This document shows positions 1 to 6,455 of a stretch of 8,603 nucleotides of DNA, piece by piece. The DNA is from Candidatus Latescibacterota bacterium (GTDB lineage Bacteria > Latescibacterota > UBA2968 > UBA8231), in assembly GCA_003529325.1 (NCBI GenBank), contig DPVW01000053.1, positions 1 through 8,603 of the forward strand, given 5' to 3'. Both the position numbers and the translations under genes were made by a program. The notes under the pieces are model-generated. The model saw nothing but the letters and a program-made list of their open reading frames with translations. It ran no database searches and had not been told where the DNA came from. Position 1 is the stretch's first letter; each line of letters starts with the position of its first letter.

Positions 1-1
1 C

Positions 2-397
2 CTTGTCGACGCGGAGGATGGAGCCATCACGGCCATGCTGGATTTCAGTGAAGGCCACTACGGCATGTTGGTATTCGATCTTGCGATTCTGCTTGGACCC
101 TGGGCCTGGAACCGCGAAGGGGAGGGCCTGGATATCGACAGATGCCGTCAGCTACTAACGACCTACCAGCAGCGCCGACCGATCTGTGCCATGGACAGAG
201 CACTCTTGCCCCATGCCCTGCTGCTCTACTTCGCCACCGATGCAACGGGGTATCTCCTGCCGAAGCTGCGTGAGTCGACCCTGGAGTCGTTATCTCAGTG
301 CAACATGTATACCGGTTTCTACACGCTGCGGGAGAATCGTTCGTGGATGGGCGAGCTTGCTTCCCTGATAGATCCTGCCTCGGTGGGTTTGTCTTGA
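2..397 (+). CDS. APH/homoserine-kinase-like phosphotransferase, C-terminal part (5' end outside window)
   Basis: The frame is open from the window edge, so the N-lobe and the HxDxxxxN catalytic loop lie upstream and cannot be checked. What remains (about 131 residues) matches the C-lobe of the APH / type II homoserine kinase / choline kinase superfamily. The motif LDFSEGHYGMLVFDLAILL is the Mg-binding 'DF' segment (the equivalent of protein-kinase DFG), followed by the usual G...xDLA helix and a tryptophan-containing helix (GPWAWN). The helical region TTYQQRRP...LLPHALLLYFATDA is also typical of ThrB-like kinases. Members phosphorylate small hydroxyl or amine substrates with ATP in the cytoplasm; the substrate cannot be told here. 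The stop (TGA 395-397) overlaps the TTG start of a second, broken kinase of the same superfamily, which suggests a former tandem operon. Confidence 0.75.
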   Translation, partial: LVDAEDGAITAMLDFSEGHYGMLVFDLAILLGPWAWNREGEGLDIDRCRQLLTTYQQRRPICAMDRALLPHALLLYFATDATGYLLPKLRESTLESLSQCNMYTGFYTLRENRSWMGELASLIDPASVGLS

Positions 398-590
398 CCT
401 GTCAGATCATCGGTCGCGGCCGAACGGCTGAAACCCTTCGGACAGAACAGGGCAGGGCACTCAAGCTGTTCTACCCCGACATGTCACATGTGGGGCGACA
501 TGAGGAGCAGATTGCACAAGTCGTCAACGACGTCATCCACTCCGCACCCAGGTATTTTGGCAGACAGGATGTCGACGGCCCCGTTGGGAC
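394..590 (+). pseudogene. APH-family kinase, N-terminal remnant only
   Basis: Starting at TTG 394 (a 4-bp TTGA overlap with the upstream stop, and a GGTGGG ribosome-site-like stretch at 382-387), about 65 codons read IIGRGRTAETLRTEQGRALK and then LFYPD...SAPRYFGRQDVDG. This is the characteristic N-lobe opening of aminoglycoside phosphotransferase-family kinases: a glycine-rich strand 'IGxGRTAE', the ATP-binding lysine in 'ALKLF', a helix starting HEEQIAQVV, and a 'PRYxGxxxVDGxVG' strand. Family similarity stops at about 588, just where the stop codon of the antisense sulfatase remnant lies (591-593). The frame itself stays open to 711, but residues beyond the breakpoint are antisense readthrough of sulfatase sequence and lack the C-lobe. 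The gene therefore cannot make an active kinase. The family assignment comes from motif recognition and the breakpoint is known to within about 10 bp. Confidence 0.7.
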
Positions 591-1350
591 CTATGCGAGA
601 TCGGGATACTTGCGGCGCAGTTGCTCGGCCCCGGCGGCTACTACCCGTGGCCTCGAGGCGCTCGAGATACTTCGGCAGTGGACTCCTACCAGGCTCGAAC
701 AGCGCGTGTGAGGGTCCTCCTTCGCGGACCACCGTCCACAGCGGATCGACGGAGTCGCTGCTGTGGATCGCCATCTTCTGCATCTGCGCATCATGCCAGT
801 TCATCAACCGAAAAGCGGCATCGCGCACGATTTCCGGATGCTGGGCGGCAATGTTGTTCTGCTCCAGAGGATCGGCTGCCAGATCAAACAACATATCCTG
901 CTCAAAAGGATGGAAGCCATCACAATACGTACGGATGTACATCCACTTGTCGAAGCGCAGGCCGCGCTGACAGACATGGCAACACTGGCTGACAATCAAC
1001 TCGTCGCGCCCCGATCCCTGGCCGGTCTCCCCGGTACGCACAGTTGGCGCGTAGCTTTGCCCGTCCCACAGTTCGGGAATGGAACTTTTCGACCCGAGTA
1101 GTTCCATGCAGGTCGGCGCCCAGTCCACGTTGTAATGAAATCCCTCGTCCACGCTCACCGCGCCACCAGGCCATTTGATCACCATGGGAATGTGACAGGT
1201 ACCGGCGTCGGCAGTGCCATGCTCGCCGTAGATCCCAAGCTCCCCCTGATTCTCCCCGTGATCGGCTGAGATGATAATCGCTGTCTCTTCGTACACACCC
1301 GCCGCCTTGAGTTTGCCGATGATCGTTGCGATCTGCCAGAACGAGGCGCG
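591..1350 (-). pseudogene. Sulfatase, C-terminal remnant (5'-truncated and frameshifted)
   Basis: Read on the minus strand, the product contains QIATIIGKLKAAGVYEE, then IIISADHGENQGELG, EHGTADAGTCHIPMVIKWPG and later DMLFDLAADPLEQNNIA, DPLWTVVREGGPSH and LPKYLERLEATG. These are hallmarks of alkaline-phosphatase-superfamily sulfatases: the metal-ligand DHG, a following His, 'IPMVIKWPG', and the 'LFDLxxDPxExxN' strand. The N-terminal half, including the C/S-x-P-x-R formylglycine region, is absent: family similarity begins near 1335 and an in-frame TAA sits at 1357-1359. The C-terminus is also broken. As written, the frame runs past the natural end to 484 with unrelated residues, but the next frame reads AEQLRRKYPDLA then TAG (591-593), the tail expected after 'LEATG'. 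Dropping one base from the CCCC run at 629-632 restores a continuous end. With the catalytic residue missing, no sulfatase activity is expected. Confidence 0.85.
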
Positions 1351-1370
1351 AGGCAATTATTCTTTATCTC

Positions 1371-1399
1371 TTGACCCGGTTTTATCGAGTAAATATACT
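1371..1399 (+). promoter_or_regulatory. sigma70-type promoter for imuB
   Basis: TTGACC (1371-1376) and TATACT (1394-1399) are separated by exactly 17 bp. They lie in an AT-rich patch (about 1354-1420) that stands out from the GC-rich surroundings. The -35 matches the consensus at 5 of 6 positions and the -10 (TATAAT) at 5 of 6. Transcription would start near 1405-1407, giving a leader of about 25 nt before the imuB ATG at 1432. This strong a core promoter would usually need a repressor to keep a mutagenic operon silent. Confidence 0.75.
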
Positions 1400-1402
1400 G
1401 CA

Positions 1403-1428
1403 CAAACGTTCACCTTTAACGACGTTTG
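1403..1428. promoter_or_regulatory. Inverted repeat at the expected imuB transcription start (candidate operator)
   Basis: CAAACGT (1403-1409) and ACGTTTG (1422-1428) form a perfect 7-bp inverted repeat with a 12-nt spacer. A second, inner dyad CGTT-N7-AACG spans 1407-1421. The repeat begins 4 bp downstream of the -10 box, so a protein bound there would cover +1. imuB/dnaE2 operons are usually LexA-repressed, but this is not the E. coli (CTGT-N8-ACAG), Gram-positive (GAAC-N4-GTTC) or alphaproteobacterial (GTTC-N7-GTTC) LexA box, so the regulator is unknown. The repeat could also fold in the leader RNA, next to a start codon with no visible Shine-Dalgarno sequence. Confidence 0.5.
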
Positions 1429-1431
1429 CGC

Positions 1432-2709
1432 ATGGACCTCGCCTGCTTCTACATCCCCCATTTTGCTGCCTGGGCCCTAGCTCAGCGGTGGAGCGATGAC
1501 CCCTCCAGGGGTGATCTCCAGGCTGACCATTTGGCTATTGCCGCCTGCGCCCACGGCCGTGTGCTTGCATACACCCCGGCCTTGCGTGGTACCATCGCCG
1601 TCGGTGATCCCGTGGAGCGAGCCCGTCGCCTGGCGCCTCAGGCCCAGTTCCTGTTACGCGATCCGGCCGTGGAGCGAGCCCTGTGGGACCACGTTCTCTT
1701 TCGATTGTATGACCTGACGCCGCAGGTACAGCCCGTGCCCGATCCGTTGGCTGGTAGCCAGCACCCAGGGCGTCGCAAACGTTCCGGTTCAGGCTGTCTG
1801 TACGAATCTCCCGCAACCGGCCTGTGGGACAATGGCGCCTGGGCCATGCTCCAGGGTCCCGATCACAGTCAGCTGCAGAATGCTGCCACCGACCTGGGCG
1901 CCTGTGTTGGTGTCTCCTCGGCGCGGTCCTGGGCTCTGCTGGCCGCCGCATATGCGGAAGCCGGCTCGAAAACCACCGTACCCGCTCACATGATCTCCGC
2001 GTTCCTCCGCCAGGCGCCCGTCGCCCTGCTCGAAACCCTGCGCTTCAACCCCGACCTGATCGAACGTCTCGGACTCTTCGGCATGCGGGCCGTGCACCAC
2101 GCCATCCACGTCACCCGTCGGCAGCTGCAGGCCCAGTTCGGCAGCGAAGGTGTGCGCCTCTTTGAACTGCTGCACCCCGTGCCTACCGAGGCATCCGTCG
2201 CCCACTTCAACCCGTGTGTGCTGTGCGCCGCCCACGACTTCGACTGGCCCGTCTTCGAACCAGGTGAGATCCAACCCGTGCTCCATCATCTGCTGGCCCA
2301 GATGGTCACCCGTCTCGACGGTCGCAGTGCCCGCCATCTCGAGATCGTGTTGCACGGCCGCCGACACAACCGCAGCGCCAGCCGCATCCTCAAGGATCCG
2401 ACGGCGCGCCTCGACATTCTGCGCACCGCTGCAGACACGTTGCTGCATCTGGCGCTCACCGATGGCCAGGCCCCTCGCCGACAGGTGCCAGCTGGCCGCA
2501 GCGTGCAACGCCTGGGTATCACGCTCAGCGGTCTGACCGAACTCCCCGGTCGCCAGGCACAGCTCTTCGCCCAACGTACCGATCTGCTGCCTGGGCTCAT
2601 ACGCGCCATGGATGCACGCTTTCCCGGCAAACTCACGCGCCCCGTGCGCGCCCACGCCGACCCCTTCTTCCCCGAGGAGGAATACCACTTCGAACCAGTG
2701 GCTCGGTGA
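1432..2709 (+). CDS. imuB: ImuB-like Y-family pseudo-polymerase (mutasome hub)
   Basis: 425 residues from ATG 1432 (MDLACFYIPHFAAW); a TTG at 1426 is in frame but the N-terminus matches the family from the ATG. ImuB is a catalytically inactive relative of the Y-family polymerases that links the replicative beta clamp to DnaE2 during error-prone lesion bypass. Visible: an N-terminal strand where active enzymes have DxDxFFAxVE but this protein has none of those acids; GRVLAYTPALR (from about residue 42), the fingers-like segment; no SxDEAYLDV motif; NPDLIERLGLFGMRAVHHAI (about 207-226), the helix-hairpin-helix region; a little-finger-like domain (about 255-345); and QAQLF (375-379), a pentapeptide fitting the beta-clamp-binding consensus QxxLF, followed by the usual ImuB tail with PEEEY. 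It is slightly short for the family but complete. It is followed by a DUF6504 gene (44-bp gap) and dnaE2, the classic cassette order. No imuA lies upstream. Confidence 0.9.
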   Translation: MDLACFYIPHFAAWALAQRWSDDPSRGDLQADHLAIAACAHGRVLAYTPALRGTIAVGDPVERARRLAPQAQFLLRDPAVERALWDHVLFRLYDLTPQVQPVPDPLAGSQHPGRRKRSGSGCLYESPATGLWDNGAWAMLQGPDHSQLQNAATDLGACVGVSSARSWALLAAAYAEAGSKTTVPAHMISAFLRQAPVALLETLRFNPDLIERLGLFGMRAVHHAIHVTRRQLQAQFGSEGVRLFELLHPVPTEASVAHFNPCVLCAAHDFDWPVFEPGEIQPVLHHLLAQMVTRLDGRSARHLEIVLHGRRHNRSASRILKDPTARLDILRTAADTLLHLALTDGQAPRRQVPAGRSVQRLGITLSGLTELPGRQAQLFAQRTDLLPGLIRAMDARFPGKLTRPVRAHADPFFPEEEYHFEPVAR

Positions 2710-2753
2710 GGGTAGCTATAGCCGTTCCGCTCAAACCCGCGTGAAGTGTCACC

Positions 2754-3038
2754 ATGAAGTCGTACCACGAACCGATCGATGTCGCCATCGGCGACGATGG
2801 CATGCCGTATAAATGGCGCTGGCGCAAGTCCGTCTGGCGCGTCCTGCGTATCCTCGACCGTTGGGTCCTGCAGTCCCGTTGGTGGACGGATCCTTCGGGT
2901 CTGGAGAAGCGTGATTATCTGCTTGTCGAGGCTACCCCCGAGGCACCGCGCAGCTGTGCCATAGAGGATGGCATTGCCGTTGAGATCTATTTGCAGGGGG
3001 AGGGAGATGCCTGGATCCTGGCGCGCATCCTCCACTGA
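2754..3038 (+). CDS. DUF6504 family protein
   Basis: A 94-residue basic, tryptophan-rich protein: MKSYHEPIDVAIGDDGMPYK at the start, then WRWRKSVWRVLRILDRW and SRWW, and ending GDAWILARILH. The pattern 'xxEPIxVxxxxGxPxxFxWRxxxYxVxxILDRWxxxxxWW' is that of the small DUF6504 proteins commonly encoded between imuB and dnaE2. Their role is not established; the position suggests an accessory factor of the ImuB/DnaE2 mutasome (inference). There is no signal peptide or membrane segment, so it should be cytoplasmic. The start ATG 2754 lies 44 bp after imuB and has only a weak upstream GAAG. The 3' end contains the strong purine-rich stretch AGGGGGAGGGAG, which may act in translation of dnaE2 downstream. 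Confidence 0.85.
   Translation: MKSYHEPIDVAIGDDGMPYKWRWRKSVWRVLRILDRWVLQSRWWTDPSGLEKRDYLLVEATPEAPRSCAIEDGIAVEIYLQGEGDAWILARILH
2995..3006 (+). promoter_or_regulatory. Purine-rich Shine-Dalgarno-like stretch before an alternative dnaE2 start
   Basis: AGGGGGAGGGAG sits directly before ATG 3007, in frame with dnaE2 and inside the end of the DUF6504 gene. Use of this start would add 16 residues and overlap DUF6504 by 32 bp. The conserved DnaE2 N-terminus (MFVHLHTRS) begins at ATG 3055, which has no visible Shine-Dalgarno sequence. The stretch therefore either marks the true start or couples the two genes. Confidence 0.4.
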
Positions 3039-3054
3039 TCCGCGCATCCTTCTC

Positions 3055-6000
3055 ATGTTCGTTCACCTGCACACACGCAGCTGGTTCAGCTTTCGCGCCG
3101 GTGGCTCCAGCCCTGCCGACCTCGTGCAACGCGCCGTGCAACTCGGCCAGCCGGCACTCGCCCTCACCGACCGTCACGGCGTGTACGGCACCGTGCGTTT
3201 TCAGAAAGCCTGTGGCGACGCCGGTCTGCACGCCATACTCGGAGCCGAACTCCTCGTCGACGGCGCACCTCTGGTGCTGCTGGCACGCAACGCCGGTGGC
3301 TACCGTGACCTGTGTCAGTTGCTGACACGAGCGCATCTGTCAGCTGCAGGTATCAGCCTGCTCGACAACGGTGAGATGCCGGCGGACACCTCCGATCCTC
3401 TGCCCACCGATCGTCGCGACATCCCGTCGGTCACGTTGGACGACCTGGCCACACTTTCGGCTCGCCTGCTCTGTTTAACAGGGGGTCGCGACGGCCGCTT
3501 GTGGCAACTTCTCGTTCGACGTCGAAACGAGGATGCACACCGATGGCTTGCTACAGTACAAGAGCTCTTCGGCGATGCCCTCTATGTGGAACTCACCCAC
3601 GGGTTGTTGCCCGAAGACAGCCGCGTCTGCACTCGTCTGTACGAACTCGCCGGCGCCGAATCGGTAGCCACCATCGTCACCAACGACGTACGCTACGCCA
3701 CACCCGCGCACTGGCAACGATACGATCTGCTCACCTGCATGCGCCTCAATCACCCTGTTGCCGAACCACACCAGGAGCGCCCACGCAATGCCGAGGCGTA
3801 TCTCAAATCCGAAGTCCAACTGCGACGGCTGTTGCCATTTTGCGCCGATGCTTTCGAACGCACACTCGAGGTCAGCGAACGTTGTCGTGTCGACCTGGTG
3901 CCCGAATACATCACACCGCCATCGGCCAACATTCCTGCCGGCACGACTCCCAACAAACTGCTCCTTGATCTGTGCACTGCCGGTCTCCACCGGCTGTACG
4001 TGCCGGAAGGACGTGCACGCGCCCAAAAGCAACTCACCAAGGAATTGCTGACCATCAGTACTCTCGAATTATCAGAATTTTTCCTCGTTGTGCGCGAGGT
4101 CGTCGCCGCAGCCAAATCCCGTGGCATCCGTTGCGCCGGGCGTGGTTCGGCGGCCAACAGCATCGTCGCCTATCTGCTCGGTATCACCGCCGTCGACCCG
4201 ATTCGACACAACCTGCTCTTCGAGCGTTTCCTCCACGGTGGCCGTAAGGGCACGCCTGATATCGATGTCGACTTCGACTCCGATCGCCGCGATGAGGTCA
4301 TCGAATGGATGGAACAACGTTTTGGCATTGAACAAACGGCGATGACGGCAACCCTCATCACCTACAAACTGCGCCTGGCGCTACGCGACGTAGCCAAAGC
4401 GTTAGGCTGGCCCATGACCAAAGTCGATGAACTGTCTCAGTCCGTGCCTTCCGGCCAGGCACTTGAGGTCGACGAACACCGTGATCACATCACCAAGGTT
4501 CTTGGCCAATCACCGCTGACGGAACTGTTGTGCCAACGTGTCGCCGATCTGCATCTGTGCCCGCGGCATCTCGGTCTGCACTCCGGTGGTATGATCCTGT
4601 CCCGCAAACCGCTGTCCCACTTCACCCCCATACAGGTGTCGGCGAATGGGGTCAAAGTCGTGCAGTTCGACAAGGTGGATGTGGAGGCCATGGGTCTGGT
4701 GAAACTCGACGTGCTCGGGCTGCGCATGATGGCCTGCCTCAGCGAGGGCGCCGGTCTGGCTCAGCGACACGAAGGCGTCGATATCGACTTCGACGGTATG
4801 GCACTCGATGACGAAGGTGTGTACGAACTGATCCGCAGCGGTAAAACGGTCACCTTGTTCCAGATCGAGTCACAGGGCCAGATGAACCTGATCGCAAAAA
4901 ATCAGCCGGAAACCTTCGATGACCTCGTCGCCGAAGTCGCCCTGTTCCGCCCAGGTCCTCTGCAGAGTGGCATGGTCCACCCCTTCATCCGTCGGCGCCG
5001 AGGCTGGGAACCCGTCATCTACGAACACCCAAGTCTCGAACCCATCCTGCGCGACACATACGGCGTCATCCTCTTCCAGGAGCAGATCCTCGATGTAGCG
5101 CACCGTTTTGCCGGTATGTCCCTCGCCGAAGCCGACGATTTTCGCTCTCTCATGTCGAAAGTGCACGACCCTGTGCGTATGCAACAGATGGGCGTCAAAT
5201 TCATCGCCGGCGCCATGCAACTCGGCGTGCCGCAAGGTATTGCCGAATCCGTCTTCGAGAAGGTCTCCCATTTCATCGGCTATGGCTTCTGTCGCTCCCA
5301 CGCCGCCGCCTTTGCCCAGACCGTCTACCACTCCGCCTGGATGAAGTGCTACCACCCGGCGGCGCACCTGGCTGCCTTCATGCAGCACCGTCCCGGTTTC
5401 TACAACCTGATGACCCTCGAACAGGAGGCGCGCCGTTTCGGTGTACCCGTTCTGCTACCGCACATCAATCTGTCCGGCACACGCTACGACCTGACTCGCG
5501 ACGACGATGGTGTCCTCGCAATCCGCAAACCACTGACAGCCATCAAAGGACTATCCGACGAGGTCGCCGAACAGATCCTCTGGGCCCGCATGGCGGGCCC
5601 TTTTGCCACAGTAGAAGATCTGGCAACCCGCGTATTCCTCGATCGCAAAGTGCTGGACGGACTGGCGCGCTCCGGTACACTGGATGTGCTCGCCGGCAAT
5701 TCACGCGACGCCTTGTGGCAGACGGGCATAGCCGCCAACCGACTGGAAGCGGGCAACACCCCGGCCACAACCTCCACACTCTTCGAAATGCCCCTGATCC
5801 TGCCCGAAGACCTGCCCGACCTGCAGCCCCTGACCTCTGCGGAACGCCTGTCCTGGGACTACAAAACCCACGGCGCCGGCCGCACCCACCCCATCAGCCT
5901 GGCAAGAAGACAACTCACCGACCTCCACATCCAATCCATCGAAACCTGCTACCGCTGCATCCCCCTGGACTCAGAAACACCCGCCGCAGGACGCGGCACC

Positions 6001-6450
6001 AGGGGGACCACCGACAACGAGTTTGCGCAGCCCTTTCGCGCAAACTCGGGGCACCAGGATGGTGCCATCGCCATAGTCGCAGGTATCGTCATCATGCGAC
6101 AACGGCCACCCACGGCGAAAGGTTTCATGTTCATCACTCTCGAAGACGAAACCGGCTTTCTACAATGTGTCGTGCATCCCAGACTCTACGATCAGTACTA
6201 CGAAACCCTGATCCAACCGTCGATCATCTTTCGCGGTCAGCTGCAAGCCACCGGTGGCTGGCGCGGCATCGTCGTACATGAAGCGTGGCCACTGCAAGGC
6301 GTCTTCGGCGGGTACTCCGGATTCCCCTCCGCCACGGGTGGCCAGGACCATCTCGACGATGGCGCCGAAGCCGTCGCTCGTGGTCATGCCCTAGGCGACA
6401 CACCTGAACCTGCTTCCCCTGACTCCGACACCGTCCGAAAGGTGGGTTAA
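3055..6450 (+). CDS. dnaE2: Error-prone DNA polymerase DnaE2 (ImuC)
   Basis: 1131 residues from ATG 3055. DnaE2/ImuC is a C-family polymerase recruited through ImuB to extend past DNA lesions, causing damage-induced mutation. Visible in order: a PHP domain (HLHTRSWFSF from residue 4; ALTDRHGVYG near 36-45); the palm with GRGSAANS (362-369), PDIDVDFDSDRR with the metal-binding D402 and D404, and the third catalytic Asp in GLVKLDVLGLR (D552); YGFCRSHAAAFA (from 743) as in all DnaE proteins; a helix-hairpin-helix segment around KPLTAIKGLSDEVAEQIL (from about 824); and an OB fold with RQRPPTAKGFMFITLEDETG (from about 1014). All catalytic residues are present, so it should be active. It lacks the long tau/epsilon-binding C-terminus of replicative DnaE. 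Odd points: an extra segment (about 972-1003) before the OB fold, an extra loop in the PHP domain (about 102-125) and a roughly 50-residue acidic, probably disordered tail. It begins 16 bp after DUF6504; an alternative start is ATG 3007. Confidence 0.93.
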   Translation: MFVHLHTRSWFSFRAGGSSPADLVQRAVQLGQPALALTDRHGVYGTVRFQKACGDAGLHAILGAELLVDGAPLVLLARNAGGYRDLCQLLTRAHLSAAGISLLDNGEMPADTSDPLPTDRRDIPSVTLDDLATLSARLLCLTGGRDGRLWQLLVRRRNEDAHRWLATVQELFGDALYVELTHGLLPEDSRVCTRLYELAGAESVATIVTNDVRYATPAHWQRYDLLTCMRLNHPVAEPHQERPRNAEAYLKSEVQLRRLLPFCADAFERTLEVSERCRVDLVPEYITPPSANIPAGTTPNKLLLDLCTAGLHRLYVPEGRARAQKQLTKELLTISTLELSEFFLVVREVVAAAKSRGIRCAGRGSAANSIVAYLLGITAVDPIRHNLLFERFLHGGRKGTPDIDVDFDSDRRDEVIEWMEQRFGIEQTAMTATLITYKLRLALRDVAKALGWPMTKVDELSQSVPSGQALEVDEHRDHITKVLGQSPLTELLCQRVADLHLCPRHLGLHSGGMILSRKPLSHFTPIQVSANGVKVVQFDKVDVEAMGLVKLDVLGLRMMACLSEGAGLAQRHEGVDIDFDGMALDDEGVYELIRSGKTVTLFQIESQGQMNLIAKNQPETFDDLVAEVALFRPGPLQSGMVHPFIRRRRGWEPVIYEHPSLEPILRDTYGVILFQEQILDVAHRFAGMSLAEADDFRSLMSKVHDPVRMQQMGVKFIAGAMQLGVPQGIAESVFEKVSHFIGYGFCRSHAAAFAQTVYHSAWMKCYHPAAHLAAFMQHRPGFYNLMTLEQEARRFGVPVLLPHINLSGTRYDLTRDDDGVLAIRKPLTAIKGLSDEVAEQILWARMAGPFATVEDLATRVFLDRKVLDGLARSGTLDVLAGNSRDALWQTGIAANRLEAGNTPATTSTLFEMPLILPEDLPDLQPLTSAERLSWDYKTHGAGRTHPISLARRQLTDLHIQSIETCYRCIPLDSETPAAGRGTRGTTDNEFAQPFRANSGHQDGAIAIVAGIVIMRQRPPTAKGFMFITLEDETGFLQCVVHPRLYDQYYETLIQPSIIFRGQLQATGGWRGIVVHEAWPLQGVFGGYSGFPSATGGQDHLDDGAEAVARGHALGDTPEPASPDSDTVRKVG
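5995..6058 (+). repeat. 9-bp direct repeat flanking a hairpin inside dnaE2
   Basis: GGCACCAGG occurs at 5995-6003 and again at 6050-6058, on either side of the 31-bp hairpin. It resembles a target-site duplication around a small palindromic insert, but the offset is 55 bp. Exact excision between the copies would therefore break the dnaE2 frame, so this is not a simple 9-bp duplication of a formerly intact gene. Confidence 0.5.
6018..6048. repeat. Perfect 11-bp inverted repeat (hairpin) inside dnaE2
   Basis: CGAGTTTGCGC (6018-6028) and GCGCAAACTCG (6038-6048) are exact reverse complements separated by the 9-nt loop AGCCCTTTC. The stem is in coding sequence and encodes part of a segment (residues about 987-998) not expected in DnaE2 at this place, just before the OB fold. 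It looks like a small palindromic REP- or MITE-like unit domesticated in frame; the identity of the element is unknown. Confidence 0.75.
6050..6066. repeat. Second short inverted repeat next to the dnaE2 hairpin
   Basis: GGCACC (6050-6055) and GGTGCC (6061-6066) pair perfectly around the loop AGGAT, beginning one base after the 11-bp hairpin. Two adjacent stems in 50 bp of coding DNA are more than expected from ordinary codon choice. Confidence 0.5.
6438..6446 (+). promoter_or_regulatory. Ribosome binding site of the radical SAM gene
   Basis: AAAGGTGGG lies at the end of dnaE2 with a 9-nt spacer to ATG 6456, supporting that start and translation from the same transcript as dnaE2. Confidence 0.5.
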
Positions 6451-6455
6451 CCCCT

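Noticed and set aside
398..483. Possible terminator between the first kinase and the sulfatase remnant
   Set aside because: No stem followed by a T-run was found; the stretch is explained by the second kinase's N-lobe.
479..491. Palindrome ACATGT-C-ACATGT near the kinase remnant
   Set aside because: Short, inside former coding sequence, and not associated with a promoter or terminator.
298..711. A 137-residue forward protein covering the kinase remnant
   Set aside because: Residues before 394 are out-of-frame readings of the upstream kinase and those after about 590 are antisense sulfatase; only 394-590 has family-like sequence.
484..1356. A complete 290-residue sulfatase-like protein on the minus strand starting at TTG 1356
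   Set aside because: It starts inside the family domain, lacks the catalytic N-terminal half and reads past the natural end after a frameshift; it is treated as a pseudogene.
1789..2688. A 299-residue minus-strand open frame antisense to imuB
   Set aside because: Gly/Glu-rich composition without a domain, mirrored by the well-supported imuB frame.
5346..6281. A 311-residue forward open frame inside dnaE2
   Set aside because: It is Arg/Pro/His-rich with no recognisable domain, typical of an alternative frame in GC-rich DNA; dnaE2 covers the region with clear motifs.
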